NCBI GenBank assembly: GCA_023399055.1
Contig: JAEWQV010000010.1
Span: forward strand, 620,001-684,000
Reading direction: 5' to 3'
Source of the DNA: Bacillota bacterium
Lineage (GTDB): Bacteria > Bacillota > Clostridia > Lachnospirales > Lachnospiraceae
Length of the DNA: 64,000 nt
This document shows positions 18,750 to 27,767 of the stretch, piece by piece. The first letter of the stretch is position 1, and every line of letters starts with the position of its first letter. Both the position numbers and the translations under genes were made by a program. The notes under the pieces are model-generated. The model had not been told where the DNA came from and did no database searches. It worked only from the letters and a program-made list of their open reading frames with translations.

Positions 18750-18842
18750 AGGAAAAGGAGTAACCGCCCACAAAGTGGTTAACCTCCCATAGTTAGCTTA
18801 ACTGCCCACAGGACCGGTCAAGTCAGGGGCAGTTATTTTTTA
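18750..18842 (+). ncRNA. Candidate antisense antitoxin RNA (type I system)
   Basis: This is the predicted transcript between the promoter at 18715-18743 and a terminator in which AACTGCCC pairs with GGGGCAGTT and is followed by ATTTTTTA. An internal hairpin, ACCGCCCACAAAGTGGTT, is visible. Its 3' end overlaps the last codon and stop of the 32-codon toxin gene on the opposite strand, and beyond them its likely 3' UTR. This convergent 3'-overlap is the arrangement of type I pairs such as TxpA/RatA of Bacillus subtilis. It contains no credible protein frame. Confidence 0.55.
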
Positions 18843-18931
18843 TGCTTATTATTCCTATTGTTTAAATAAGTAAGCAGCGCAATGATCATAAGCACAAAAG
18901 TAAATAAATCACCATATGTAACATATTCCAT
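18833..18931 (-). CDS. Small hydrophobic holin-like toxin, 32 aa (type I TA candidate)
   Basis: A 32-residue protein starts MEYVTYGDLFTFVLMIIALL and ends NNRNNKHKK. It has a short N-terminus, one transmembrane helix (about residues 8-23) and a basic Asn/Lys tail, as in the putative holin-like toxin family of Firmicutes. A GGGAGG site lies about 8 nt before the ATG. A plus-strand RNA with its own promoter and terminator overlaps the 3' end. In such pairs the toxin depolarises or permeabilises the membrane when the unstable antisense RNA is lost. It is too short for most gene finders. It sits between a pseudogene and nagB with no functional link to either. Confidence 0.65.
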   Translation of the reverse strand: MEYVTYGDLFTFVLMIIALLTYLNNRNNKHKK

Positions 18932-19093
18932 TGGCACCACCTCCCTTCCGAGAGGCTAACACACCCTGTACACGATTACTCTTAAATTCAGCCTATCACA
19001 GTTACCATATAATTACAATCGAACATAATATTAAATTATCTTCTATTCTTTAATGTTCCACCTTTAACACATGATGCAATTAATAAATATAAC

Positions 19094-19126
19094 AAATGAG
19101 CAGTGCCACAAAAGCTCTGCTCATTT
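19094..19126 (-). terminator. Terminator after nagB
   Basis: A 10-bp stem (AAATGAGCAG and complement, loop of 13 nt) lies 70 nt after the nagB stop. On the minus strand it is followed by a U-rich stretch (TTATATTTATT) after two bases. Confidence 0.65.
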
Positions 19127-19196
19127 ATCCCTTAGTTTTATATTGTGTGACTTTACATACTATATAGTCAACTATACTTATGAACTTTAATTAAAA

Positions 19197-19952
19197 TTAT
19201 ATAGCACCAACAGCAAACATACTCTCTTCCAAATATTTAGCTGCTTTGGCATCCACTACCACAGTAAAATCAGGATGCAACTGAAGTATGGACGCCGGAA
19301 CACTTGGTGTAATTGGTCCAGTTAAAGCTTTTGCTAAGATTTCTGCCTTCTCTTCTCCGCTGACTACAAGTAGTATCTTTTTCGCTAGCATGATGGTCTT
19401 AATGCCCATGGTGTAGGCATGTGTCGGCATCTGTTCTCCTTCACCAAACAGACGGGAATTTGCCTCCAGTGTAGAGAGTGTTAATTCTACACAATGCGTA
19501 CCTTTCTCAAAGGATTCTCCCGGTTCATTAAAGCCAATATGTCCATTATGTCCAATTCCTAACAATTGAAGGTCAATACCGCCAAGCTGTGTTATTACCT
19601 CATTGAAACGCTCACATTCCTGCTCGGTATCAAGAGCTAACCCATTGGGTAAATTCGTGTTTTTTGTGTCTATGTTAATGTGCTGAAAAAAATTATAATT
19701 CATAAAGTAATGATAGCTTTGTGGATTATCATCACTTACACCCTTGTATTCATCCAAGTTCACAGTTTTTACTTCACTGAAATTCAAATCACCCTTATGG
19801 TACCATTCAATTAATTGCTTATAAATACCTATGGGTGATGAGCCGGTTGCCAATCCTAGGACACAATCCGGTTTTAGGATAATCTGAGCAGATATTATAT
19901 TAGCAGCCTTACGGCTCATATCATTGTAATCAGTTGCTTTATAAATTCTCAT
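19197..19952 (-). CDS. nagB: Glucosamine-6-phosphate deaminase
   Basis: This 251-residue enzyme converts glucosamine-6-phosphate to fructose-6-phosphate and ammonia. Visible family motifs are GLATGSSPIGIY (phosphate binding, about residues 33-44), NLDEY with the catalytic Asp67, and GIGHNGHIGFNEPG with His138 and Glu143 of the active site. Length fits the Gram-positive type, which lacks the C-terminal allosteric tail of E. coli NagB. AAAGGAG lies 9 nt before the ATG. It follows nagA after 28 nt and is the last gene of the amino-sugar block that starts at the GH94 gene. Confidence 0.96.
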   Translation of the reverse strand: MRIYKATDYNDMSRKAANIISAQIILKPDCVLGLATGSSPIGIYKQLIEWYHKGDLNFSEVKTVNLDEYKGVSDDNPQSYHYFMNYNFFQHINIDTKNTNLPNGLALDTEQECERFNEVITQLGGIDLQLLGIGHNGHIGFNEPGESFEKGTHCVELTLSTLEANSRLFGEGEQMPTHAYTMGIKTIMLAKKILLVVSGEEKAEILAKALTGPITPSVPASILQLHPDFTVVVDAKAAKYLEESMFAVGAI

Positions 19953-19980
19953 TCTAAAACTCCTTTATCTGTAATTCGTA

Positions 19981-21138
19981 TTACCGGATAACAGCTCCTC
20001 GCAAAATTACATGTTTCACATTTAAGTTCTTATCTAGTAATACAAGGTTTGCTGCTTTTCCTTCTGTTATGCTTCCATAATTCTCATATATTCCAATTTT
20101 CTTAGCTGGATTAACAGCAACTGTTTTAACTGCTGTAACAAGTGGTATTCCACACTCTTTTACAGCATACTTCATGCAGTCCAATAAATTAGTTGCAGAT
20201 CCGGCAATGGTTCCATCCTGAAGAGTAGCTTTCTTTCCAGTTACTTTAACTTCCTGTCCTCCAAGGGAATAGTTCCCGTCTTCTAATCCGGTTGCCATCA
20301 TACTATCGCTAACTAAGATAACTCTATCTTCTCCAAACAATTGAAAAGTAGCCCGTATTACACTTGGATGCAAGTGAATTCCGTCACAAATTATTTCAAC
20401 ACTAACCTGCTTATTATCAAAGGCAGCACCGATTACGGCTGGATCTCTGTGATGTAATGGCGGCATTGCATTGTATAAATGGGTTACATGGCTTGCACCT
20501 TTTTGAAAGGCTTCATTAGAGACCTCATAGTTAGCAGTTGTGTGCGCTAATGAGATTACCACTTCATCCTTAAGCTTTTCTATAAATTCCATTGCTTCTT
20601 CTTCTTCCGGTGCAATGCTCACAATGCGAAATAAATTACCCGAAACCTTTTGCAAGCGATGATACATTTCTATGTCAGGCTTATGTAAATAAGCAGCATT
20701 TTGAGCACCTTTCTTCTTCTCGGATAAATAAGGTCCCTCCATATGAATTCCTGCAAGTATTGCTCCTCGTCTGTTCTCATAGCCTGCTGCATTTTTACAG
20801 ATATCAGCAATCTGCTCCTCTGGCAACGTCATTGTTGCTGGGCAAATTGTAGTTACCCCATGAAAAGCCTCGTACTCTGTAATTGCTTTCAGGGCTTCCT
20901 GCGTGCCATCACAAAAATCATAACCTGCACAGCCGTGAAAATGAACATCCGTTAATCCTGGAATAACATATAGACCCTCTGCTTCAAGCACATTCTCTTC
21001 TGCTTGCACTTGGGTAAAATTAAAGTTATTGTTGCCAGGGGCAAATCTTACCTCCTGAATTTGGTCCTGCGATAGAAGGATATCTCCCACTGCAAATTCA
21101 CCATTCTCTTTATAAATCATTGCATTTTTAATTATCAT
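19981..21138 (-). CDS. nagA: N-acetylglucosamine-6-phosphate deacetylase
   Basis: This 385-residue amidohydrolase removes acetate from GlcNAc-6-phosphate. Motifs in order: DVHFHGCAGYDF (His66, His68), HMEGPYL with the metal Glu near residue 131, AHTTANYE (His near 198), VTHLYNAMPPLHHRDP near 219-234, and DSMMATG with the catalytic Asp near 277. The C-terminus GSITEGKAANLVLLD is typical. The upstream site is weak (AGAAAG). It forms a unit with nagB. The short tandem-repeat array at 21241-21375 lies upstream, between this gene and the chemoreceptor gene. Confidence 0.96.
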   Translation of the reverse strand: MIIKNAMIYKENGEFAVGDILLSQDQIQEVRFAPGNNNFNFTQVQAEENVLEAEGLYVIPGLTDVHFHGCAGYDFCDGTQEALKAITEYEAFHGVTTICPATMTLPEEQIADICKNAAGYENRRGAILAGIHMEGPYLSEKKKGAQNAAYLHKPDIEMYHRLQKVSGNLFRIVSIAPEEEEAMEFIEKLKDEVVISLAHTTANYEVSNEAFQKGASHVTHLYNAMPPLHHRDPAVIGAAFDNKQVSVEIICDGIHLHPSVIRATFQLFGEDRVILVSDSMMATGLEDGNYSLGGQEVKVTGKKATLQDGTIAGSATNLLDCMKYAVKECGIPLVTAVKTVAVNPAKKIGIYENYGSITEGKAANLVLLDKNLNVKHVILRGAVIR

Positions 21139-21240
21139 ATTATCATTCTTTCTATATTAAACTTTGATTAGCGTATCGAAAGCTTACCAACAACTTAACT
21201 TTGCTAATTTGTACATTTATATCATTTGTTACTCTGCTAT

Positions 21241-21375
21241 TTATACACTGCTTTATCGACTACTTTTTATACTCTGCTTTTATACTCTGCTTTTATACTC
21301 TGCTTTTATACACTACTTTTTGTACGCTACTTTTTATACGCTACTTTTTATACTCCGGTTTATACTCTGCTGTTA
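21241..21375. repeat. Tandem array of about ten 13-14-bp units (TTTTATACTCTGC type)
   Basis: Units such as TATACTCTGCTTT and TATACGCTACTTTT repeat about ten times, three central ones being identical. The array starts at the chemoreceptor stop and ends about 100 bp before the nagA start, so it lies in the nagA leader or promoter region. Units differ only at a few positions, showing recent expansion. There are no spacers, so it is not a CRISPR array. Confidence 0.9.
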
Positions 21376-23451
21376 AAACCTAAAGGTATTAACAGCTTCT
21401 CCAAAATCTGATGTATTACCAGAAAGTCTTTTTACCGTCTCGGTTAGATTTTGAACTGCAGACACCTGTAATTTAGCGGTTGCTTTCATTTCTTCTGTTA
21501 CTGCCACGGTCTGCTGTGCAACTGCCGAAATATCTGTCATTGCATTTAATGTACTATTCTTAACTTGCTCAATTGCACTAACCTCGGCGGTTATTCCCTC
21601 CACAGTATGTGTAAGCTTTTCTACATGGAAATTAACATCTCCAAAAGCCTGAATTGTTTTTTCCAAAGCTACACCCTGTAAGAGAAGGAATCCTTCCGCC
21701 TCTTTTGCAGACATAAACGTTAGCTTCGTTCGTTCCTGAATACCTTGTATAATACTTTGAATTTTAACTGATGCTTGTAAGGACTGATCGGCAAGTTCGC
21801 GAACGGCATCCGCAACCACGGCAAAACCTTTACCAGCCTCTCCTGCCCTCGCTGCTTCTATAGAAGCATTCAAAGACAGCAAATTCGTCTGTTGTGCAAT
21901 ATCTTTTATTACACCAAGTATTTCTGAAATAGAGTTAGATTCAATTTCTAAAAGTTCTATATTTTGAATTACAGATTTGGTTATCTCATTCGTCGCTTGA
22001 GATTTTTGATTTAAATCTTCCACCAATATAATTCCTTTTCCAGTAACTTGTTTTGTTTCCATTGAAATAGACTCAATTTTACCGGTACTGGAATTTACCT
22101 GATTTACTTTATCCGATAAGGTTTCCATCTGCTTTAGACAACTTTCCGTATCTGCCGCCTGATTTTCCATCCCTTTTTCAATTTCATTGATTGCTGCTGT
22201 TATTTCATTGGCAGCTTTTATTAATTCCTCTGTAGTATTACTCACATCCGTGGTAGAGGCTGATACCTGCATTCCGACTGTCGCTACCTTTTCCAGCAGT
22301 TCTCGCATACGGGAAAACATTTGATTTAATTGTTCTGACAGATACGATAATTCATCTTTCCCATGGGCATTAAGCTGTGAGGTTAGATCGCCTTTGGACG
22401 CCTTTTTTAATACACCCACCATTCTATGAGTTGCACTACCAATTCTTGCAGACATTAAACTTCCCAAAAGAATAGCTGCAATTGAAGTTATGATTACCAT
22501 AATTATAGTAATTATTTTAATGTCATCTGCTTGTTTAATAATAAGTTCCTTCGGAATCAGCCCACAGATCATGGCTCCAGAGGTTTGAATTCTTGAATAT
22601 AGGTATAAATACTCCTTGCCCTCATATTGTACATAGTCAACACCACTTGGTTCTATGCTATTTTGTGTGTTCTTATAGAATATTTGCGTAGTAAACAGTG
22701 CAGCATCCTTTGTCAACGTATTCCATTCCCTGCCATCACTGGTGATAAATGAAGTGATACTTCCCTCCCCCCAAGTAAAACTATTCAGGGTTTCTAGGAT
22801 TATTTCTGGTTTTATATCAACAATTATATAACCGATTACATCGTTTCCTGTTTGTGAGAACCCACTTGTAGCTCTCATTTGCTTAATTAGGGAGAGACCG
22901 TACTTTGAAGCATCGAGCTTGAAAACTTCATCAAGATTTTCGTGTCTCCCTACCCATATACTATCCTTATCCTCTCCAAAAAGGCTTACTGTTTCTGATG
23001 CCGCAAAATTTGAATAAATATCCTCCTTCCTTGCACCAGTTTTCGTAGATATTTCCACTCCATCTTTTGAAAATATATGGATATTACTCATAAATTTATT
23101 AGCTGTTAGATTTGCAATGATGGATTTATGTATGCTCTTATAGGAACCATACTCCTTGGCATCCTGCATGTTGTCACCCACGGCTAATTGATTTGCCGAG
23201 GCTTCTATGGACTGAAAGCCCAGGTCAAAGTATTTGCCTGTGGTTTCGACCGTATCACTTACCGCATCTTCATAATTTGATATAATTCCATTCAATGCCT
23301 TCTGATAGGACAGTGCACCCAGTGCTATTATGCTAATTACCGGAAGAAGAAAGGAGAATAATAACTTCACCTTAATTCCATGAATACCAAAGCCATTCCC
23401 ACGGTGATTAGCTGTTACCTCTTTACTCTTTCTCTTCACTGAAATAGACAT
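21373..23451 (-). CDS. Methyl-accepting chemotaxis protein with extracellular sensor
   Basis: This 692-residue chemoreceptor has one transmembrane helix near residues 29-48, an extracytoplasmic dCache-like sensor of about 260 residues, and a second helix near 308-332. A HAMP domain follows (SARIGSATHRMVGVLKKAS ...). The signalling tip has the canonical IAQQTNLLSLNASIEAARAG ... GKGFAVVADAVRELADQS. It should report an extracellular ligand to CheA/CheW. It lies 11 nt after the response regulator gene of the sugar transporter cluster, so it is probably co-transcribed. That suggests chemotaxis towards the same sugar, inferred to be chitobiose or a related oligosaccharide. Confidence 0.93.
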   Translation of the reverse strand: MSISVKRKSKEVTANHRGNGFGIHGIKVKLLFSFLLPVISIIALGALSYQKALNGIISNYEDAVSDTVETTGKYFDLGFQSIEASANQLAVGDNMQDAKEYGSYKSIHKSIIANLTANKFMSNIHIFSKDGVEISTKTGARKEDIYSNFAASETVSLFGEDKDSIWVGRHENLDEVFKLDASKYGLSLIKQMRATSGFSQTGNDVIGYIIVDIKPEIILETLNSFTWGEGSITSFITSDGREWNTLTKDAALFTTQIFYKNTQNSIEPSGVDYVQYEGKEYLYLYSRIQTSGAMICGLIPKELIIKQADDIKIITIIMVIITSIAAILLGSLMSARIGSATHRMVGVLKKASKGDLTSQLNAHGKDELSYLSEQLNQMFSRMRELLEKVATVGMQVSASTTDVSNTTEELIKAANEITAAINEIEKGMENQAADTESCLKQMETLSDKVNQVNSSTGKIESISMETKQVTGKGIILVEDLNQKSQATNEITKSVIQNIELLEIESNSISEILGVIKDIAQQTNLLSLNASIEAARAGEAGKGFAVVADAVRELADQSLQASVKIQSIIQGIQERTKLTFMSAKEAEGFLLLQGVALEKTIQAFGDVNFHVEKLTHTVEGITAEVSAIEQVKNSTLNAMTDISAVAQQTVAVTEEMKATAKLQVSAVQNLTETVKRLSGNTSDFGEAVNTFRF

Positions 23452-23461
23452 GATTTCACTC

Positions 23462-24253
23462 TCATTTCTCTATTTGTACTTCGATATCCTTTTGTGAAAT
23501 AGAATTACGATATTCATTTGCAGAAATGCCAACACTCTTCTTGAATACTCTAGAAAAGTGTGCCATATCCATAAACCCAACCCGTTCAGCAATGTCACCA
23601 ATACGAAGAGAAGGATTTCTTAGTAGTTTCTGTGCTTCCTTTATGCGAATATTATTTAATATCTCTGAAAAATTCTGTCCCAGATTGCGATTTAATAGCT
23701 TACTCAAATGCCATTGACTGACATAGGTTTTCTCTGCCACTTCAGAAAGGGAAATCTTATGCATGTAGTTATGTTCAATATAACGGATTGCATTCGTTAC
23801 AATGAAATTACTAGCCTCGTTATCCATTCGTTCCAAATCTTGCTGGTTTCTTGTATCAGAATCTGGATCAATCCCATTTTCTTGAAGCTTCTTAATCATC
23901 GCTGATATAGCTTCTTCTATTTCCTCTAAATTAGAAGGTTTTAATAAGAACCTGGTAACCCCCAGATTAATCGCTTTTTGGGCAAATTCAAATTCACGGT
24001 AACCAGTTAAGATGCTAATCTCCATATCTGGTAACTGTGATTTTACTCCTGCTATCATAGCAAGCCCATCCATATCGGGCATAGCAATATCCGTAATAAC
24101 AATATCCGGAGAATATTTATGTATAATCTCCGTACCTTCCATTCCATCATTTGCGGTAGCAACAATTTTGCATTTAAAGTTCTCCCAGGAAATCATTCTT
24201 GAAATTCCTTCCACAATGATTGGTTCATCATCAATTATTACGACCTTATACAT
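23462..24253 (-). CDS. Response regulator with AraC-type output domain
   Basis: This 263-residue regulator has a receiver domain with Asp8-Asp9, phosphoacceptor Asp55 in VITDIAMPDMDG, and a Lys near 106 in LLKPSN. A linker and a C-terminal AraC domain follow (LSEVAEKTYVSQWHLSKLL and IGDIAERVGFMDMAHFSRVF). I use the ATG at 24253, 7 nt after GGGGAAG, rather than a TTG at 24259. It is the likely partner of the YesM-type kinase encoded at 27768-29573, and together they should activate the transporter genes when the sugar is present. Confidence 0.92.
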   Translation of the reverse strand: MYKVVIIDDEPIIVEGISRMISWENFKCKIVATANDGMEGTEIIHKYSPDIVITDIAMPDMDGLAMIAGVKSQLPDMEISILTGYREFEFAQKAINLGVTRFLLKPSNLEEIEEAISAMIKKLQENGIDPDSDTRNQQDLERMDNEASNFIVTNAIRYIEHNYMHKISLSEVAEKTYVSQWHLSKLLNRNLGQNFSEILNNIRIKEAQKLLRNPSLRIGDIAERVGFMDMAHFSRVFKKSVGISANEYRNSISQKDIEVQIEK

Positions 24254-24296
24254 CTGCAATCTTCCCCTATTCTGCTACATTTCAATTAAGTTGATT

Positions 24297-25148
24297 CTAA
24301 CCTTTCAATGCTCCAGCTGTCAAACCTTTGATAATGTTTTTCTGCAAGAAAATGTAAACAATTAAAACTGGGATAATAATGATTGCTATAGAAGATGCCA
24401 TTAACCCATAATCGGTACCATACTTGGAACTAATCTCATTTAAAAGGGCACAAACCGGATACATGGCACGTCTGCGAATCATGATTAACTGTGTAAATAA
24501 GTCGTTGTAGGACCATAAGAAAGTGAATATCGCCACAGTTGCCAACGAAGGTTTTGACAGCGGTATTATAATACGTGTAAATACCTGTCTAACCCTAGCA
24601 CCTTCCATATAAGCAGCCTCTTCCATCTCAAGTGGAAGGCCACGCATATATCCAATCATTACGACTGCTGCAAAGCTTAAGTTACCTGCAATCTGCGGTA
24701 GGATTACAGCAATATTATGATTAATTAATTTAAATTGAGACATCATTCTAAATACTGGTATAATCGTTGAGAAAGCTGGAAACATCAAGCTTGCCATGAT
24801 AAATGCCATGATTATTTCCTTGCCTCTAAACTGATATCTTGTCAGTGCAAAAGCCATCATTGCTGCTAAAATCATAACTGCAATTGTAACGCTTCCGGAT
24901 ATCAGCAAACTGTTCTTATAAGCGACTAAAATATTTAAATTATCTAAGGCATTTAAATAATTGCTCCAAGTAAAATCTGTCGGCAGTGTAAAGGAGGAAT
25001 TGATAACCTCTCTCGATGGTTTAAAGGAGTTATTAATAATCCATAGAAAGGGGAATATTGTTGTTGCTCCCCAGAGGATTAATACCAGATAAATAAATAT
25101 ATTTGAAATCTTAAAGCTACTTTGTCTTCTTCTTGTTTTCACAGACAT
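24297..25148 (-). CDS. Carbohydrate ABC transporter permease (MalG type)
   Basis: This 283-residue membrane protein has about six helices. The EAA loop contacting the ATPase reads EEAAYMEGARVRQVFTRIII followed by PLSKP. The C-terminus (IIKGLTAGALKG) is the standard MalG-type end. I start at the ATG at 25148, 6 nt after GGAG; an ATG 12 nt upstream has a site that is too close. It pairs with the permease encoded just upstream (57-nt gap). No ATPase gene is nearby, so a shared MsmK-type ATPase probably energises the system. Confidence 0.94.
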   Translation of the reverse strand: MSVKTRRRQSSFKISNIFIYLVLILWGATTIFPFLWIINNSFKPSREVINSSFTLPTDFTWSNYLNALDNLNILVAYKNSLLISGSVTIAVMILAAMMAFALTRYQFRGKEIIMAFIMASLMFPAFSTIIPVFRMMSQFKLINHNIAVILPQIAGNLSFAAVVMIGYMRGLPLEMEEAAYMEGARVRQVFTRIIIPLSKPSLATVAIFTFLWSYNDLFTQLIMIRRRAMYPVCALLNEISSKYGTDYGLMASSIAIIIIPVLIVYIFLQKNIIKGLTAGALKG

Positions 25149-25205
25149 AATATTCTCCATTCCTTAAAGGTTGGCAATGCTTAGTTTCAATCATTGCCCT
25201 AATGA

Positions 25206-26087
25206 TTACAGGTTAGCATCCGGTCTCATAATCTTTGATACTGCCTTAGAGACAATAACTCCTAAGATTACAATTAAAAAGGCTATAGTTGAACCGTAGT
25301 CAATATTGCTAATGGTAAATGTCTGCTCATACATATAAGTACCAAGGAAATGAGTCACACCTTGCGGAGCTCCCTTTGGAACGATTACCCATGGTAAATC
25401 GAAAACCTTAAGTGCGCCGGTTACTGCAAGAGTAATACAGGTACAAAGAACACCACGAAGTAATGGAATGGTGATATAAAATACTTGCTTCCATCTTGGA
25501 CAACCGTCAATGGCAGCAGCTTCATAGATATCATCTGAAATAGCATTTAATCCAGTTAAAATAATTACAAAATAGAAGCCAACATAGCTCCATAGAATAG
25601 GAACTGATATCATTGCAAAGGCTGTTTCCACCGATAGCCAGTTAAATGGTTTCATATCTAATATTTTTAATAGCTGGTTTAACATACCACCGCTATAGTT
25701 ATAAAAGAGTTTGAAAAGTAAACCAATTGCTGTTGCTGATATAACGATAGGAAAGAAATAAATGGTACGGAATATATGCTGTCCCTTTTTAATCAGTCCA
25801 ACAAGAACTGCTAATATAAATGCTATCCCTACTTGGAATACGACGGATAATACCATCATTTTCAAGGAATTTAATATTGCTATTTTTACCTTAGGATCAG
25901 AAAATAGTTTCTCATAATTTTCATAACCAATAAACTTCCATTCCTGCCCTGGAAGTTGTATTACCGATTTCATATCGTAAAAGCTATTAATTATATTCTC
26001 TATAAATGGCTCATATAAAAATATAGTCATTAACAATAAGCCTGGTATCAAAAATATAAATAACGGTGATTTTTTCTTATATAGCAT
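25206..26087 (-). CDS. Carbohydrate ABC transporter permease (MalF/UgpA type)
   Basis: This 293-residue membrane protein starts MLYKKKSPLFIFLIPGLLL and has six predicted helices. The EAA loop is YEAAAIDGCPRWKQVFYITI followed by PLLRG. It forms the heterodimeric channel with the next gene. The site upstream (AAGGGCGAG) is loose. A 13-bp hairpin at 26121-26156 sits between the binding-protein gene and this one, which would leave the permeases less expressed than the binding protein, as is usual in such operons. Confidence 0.93.
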   Translation of the reverse strand: MLYKKKSPLFIFLIPGLLLMTIFLYEPFIENIINSFYDMKSVIQLPGQEWKFIGYENYEKLFSDPKVKIAILNSLKMMVLSVVFQVGIAFILAVLVGLIKKGQHIFRTIYFFPIVISATAIGLLFKLFYNYSGGMLNQLLKILDMKPFNWLSVETAFAMISVPILWSYVGFYFVIILTGLNAISDDIYEAAAIDGCPRWKQVFYITIPLLRGVLCTCITLAVTGALKVFDLPWVIVPKGAPQGVTHFLGTYMYEQTFTISNIDYGSTIAFLIVILGVIVSKAVSKIMRPDANL

Positions 26088-26120
26088 TATTATCTCGCCC
26101 TTCCTGTCCTTATCCTTATA

Positions 26121-26156
26121 AAAGGGAGAGGGGGAAAACTGATCCCCTCTCCCTTT
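26121..26156 (-). terminator. Intra-operon hairpin between binding protein and permeases
   Basis: A perfect 13-bp G/C-rich stem (AAAGGGAGAGGGG and complement, 10-nt loop) is followed on the minus strand by TATAAGG, with TTT forming the end of the stem. It looks like a partial terminator or an mRNA 3' stabiliser. Confidence 0.7.
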
Positions 26157-26224
26157 CGAGTTTTACTTTGTAACTTATTAATTGATTATTGTAACTACTC
26201 TGCTTGTTTTTGAACAGTTACATA

Positions 26225-27577
26225 TTATTTAGCGTTTAAAGCAAGAACTTCATCAAGTAATTCTTTCGAAGTTTTAGCACCTGTAGAAACATCAACAATA
26301 CCTGCAACTAAAGTGTTATAAGCTTCCTGGCTAATTCTTGAGTCTGTAGGAGAGCTAATGCTTGTAGCTGCCTGGCTGTATTCCATACCGGAAATACCAA
26401 GTGGAGTCATGTTATCTACTGCTGTTACAGCTGCTGCTGCCTGACCATTACCATTCCAGTATACCTGAACTGCTGCGGAAGAGGTATGTGCCATTACGAA
26501 TTTAACTGCTGCATCTCTCTTGTCTGGATCTTCCCAAGCTTTTTTAGTAATATAGAAACCTGAGGAGATACCGCCAACGATAAAGCCAGCTTCTGCCTTG
26601 CCACCTGGAACGGTAGGGAAGGAAACAAGAACGGTATTATCTTGATCTACAATACCACCTGCATACCAGGAACCATCTAACTGCATAGCTGCTTGCTTAT
26701 TCTTAAACATTTCACCAGCAAAATCATTGTCAATTGTATCTGTATCAACTGGGAAAGCTCCTAAATCTCTTAAAGTCTTGAATAAATCAAGTCCCTTGCA
26801 CCAATCTTCTGGAGCTGTTTCAGGAACTGATTTATATCCATCAGGACCTGCTGCTGCAAGCATTAAGAACTCAATCCAGTAATGAGGAACGTTATTTAAA
26901 GAAACTGCGATTGGAACGATATCGTTCTGTTTGAATACATCGATTGCCTTTAATAATTTATCCCAATCAGTAGGAAGTTCTAACTGATATTGATCAAATA
27001 AGTCTTTATTAACAAAAAGACCTTCCCAATATCCTGTGGTAGGAACTGCTCTGGAAACTCCATCTGGGTTAGAGGATGCTGCAAGTGCAGAGTCAAGAGT
27101 ATCACCAGCATATTCAGGATATACTGCTTTGATTTCATCTACTGTTACAAATTTGTCTGCAGCTAAAACATCACTTGCATTTGCATCTGTAAAGTATTGG
27201 ATAACATCTGGTTCGTTGCCAACTGCGAAGTCAGCTGCGATTTTAGTTTTCCAATCCTGATCAGCGGATTGAGAATCATCTTCAATAGTTATGTAATCAT
27301 AATCTTTCATAAACTGTTCATTGATTGCCTGATAATTAGCAGCATTAGGATCTGTACCACCGTACATGGAAACTGTAGTTAAGGTAACAGGATTGTTTGC
27401 TGCTGGCTCAGTAGCTTCTGGAGCTTCTGGAGCATCTGTTGGAGCTTTTGTTGCATCGTCTTTGGAAGTATCTTCTGTTTTGGTACCGGCATTACCCTCG
27501 TTCTTAGCACATGCAGTAAATGACATTACAAGTGCAAATACAAGTAACACGGATAATACTTTTTTCATTTTTTTCAT
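26225..27577 (-). CDS. Sugar-binding lipoprotein of the GH94-linked ABC transporter
   Basis: The 450-residue protein starts MKKMKKVLSVLLVFALVM at 27577, after AGGAGG, and not at the in-frame ATG 36 nt upstream. The lipobox is FTAC with Cys23. A long linker rich in Thr, Ala, Pro and Glu (about residues 25-55) tethers a type 1 binding domain with TTVSMYGGTDPNA at the start and GSWYAGGIVDQ near the middle. By context with GH94, nagA and nagB, the ligand may be N,N'-diacetylchitobiose or a short chitooligosaccharide. The sequence alone does not fix the sugar. Confidence 0.92.
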   Translation of the reverse strand: MKKMKKVLSVLLVFALVMSFTACAKNEGNAGTKTEDTSKDDATKAPTDAPEAPEATEPAANNPVTLTTVSMYGGTDPNAANYQAINEQFMKDYDYITIEDDSQSADQDWKTKIAADFAVGNEPDVIQYFTDANASDVLAADKFVTVDEIKAVYPEYAGDTLDSALAASSNPDGVSRAVPTTGYWEGLFVNKDLFDQYQLELPTDWDKLLKAIDVFKQNDIVPIAVSLNNVPHYWIEFLMLAAAGPDGYKSVPETAPEDWCKGLDLFKTLRDLGAFPVDTDTIDNDFAGEMFKNKQAAMQLDGSWYAGGIVDQDNTVLVSFPTVPGGKAEAGFIVGGISSGFYITKKAWEDPDKRDAAVKFVMAHTSSAAVQVYWNGNGQAAAAVTAVDNMTPLGISGMEYSQAATSISSPTDSRISQEAYNTLVAGIVDVSTGAKTSKELLDEVLALNAK

Positions 27578-27767
27578 AATATACCCTCCTAAAATTATAA
27601 TATAGATGTCCAAAAGAGAAACTTATCATCTCTTGGGATACTTATATTATAAATACATGATACACAAATTACTTTAGTTCAACTTGACATTATTTGTTTA
27701 TTCTTGCTATCTTAAAAACAAAATATTGCAATATTATTGTTTATTTTTGTTATGGATTTTTTAACTG

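Noticed and set aside
21241..21375. Possible CRISPR array
   Set aside because: Units are 13-14 bp and directly abutting, with no unique spacers and no cas genes nearby; it is a simple tandem repeat.
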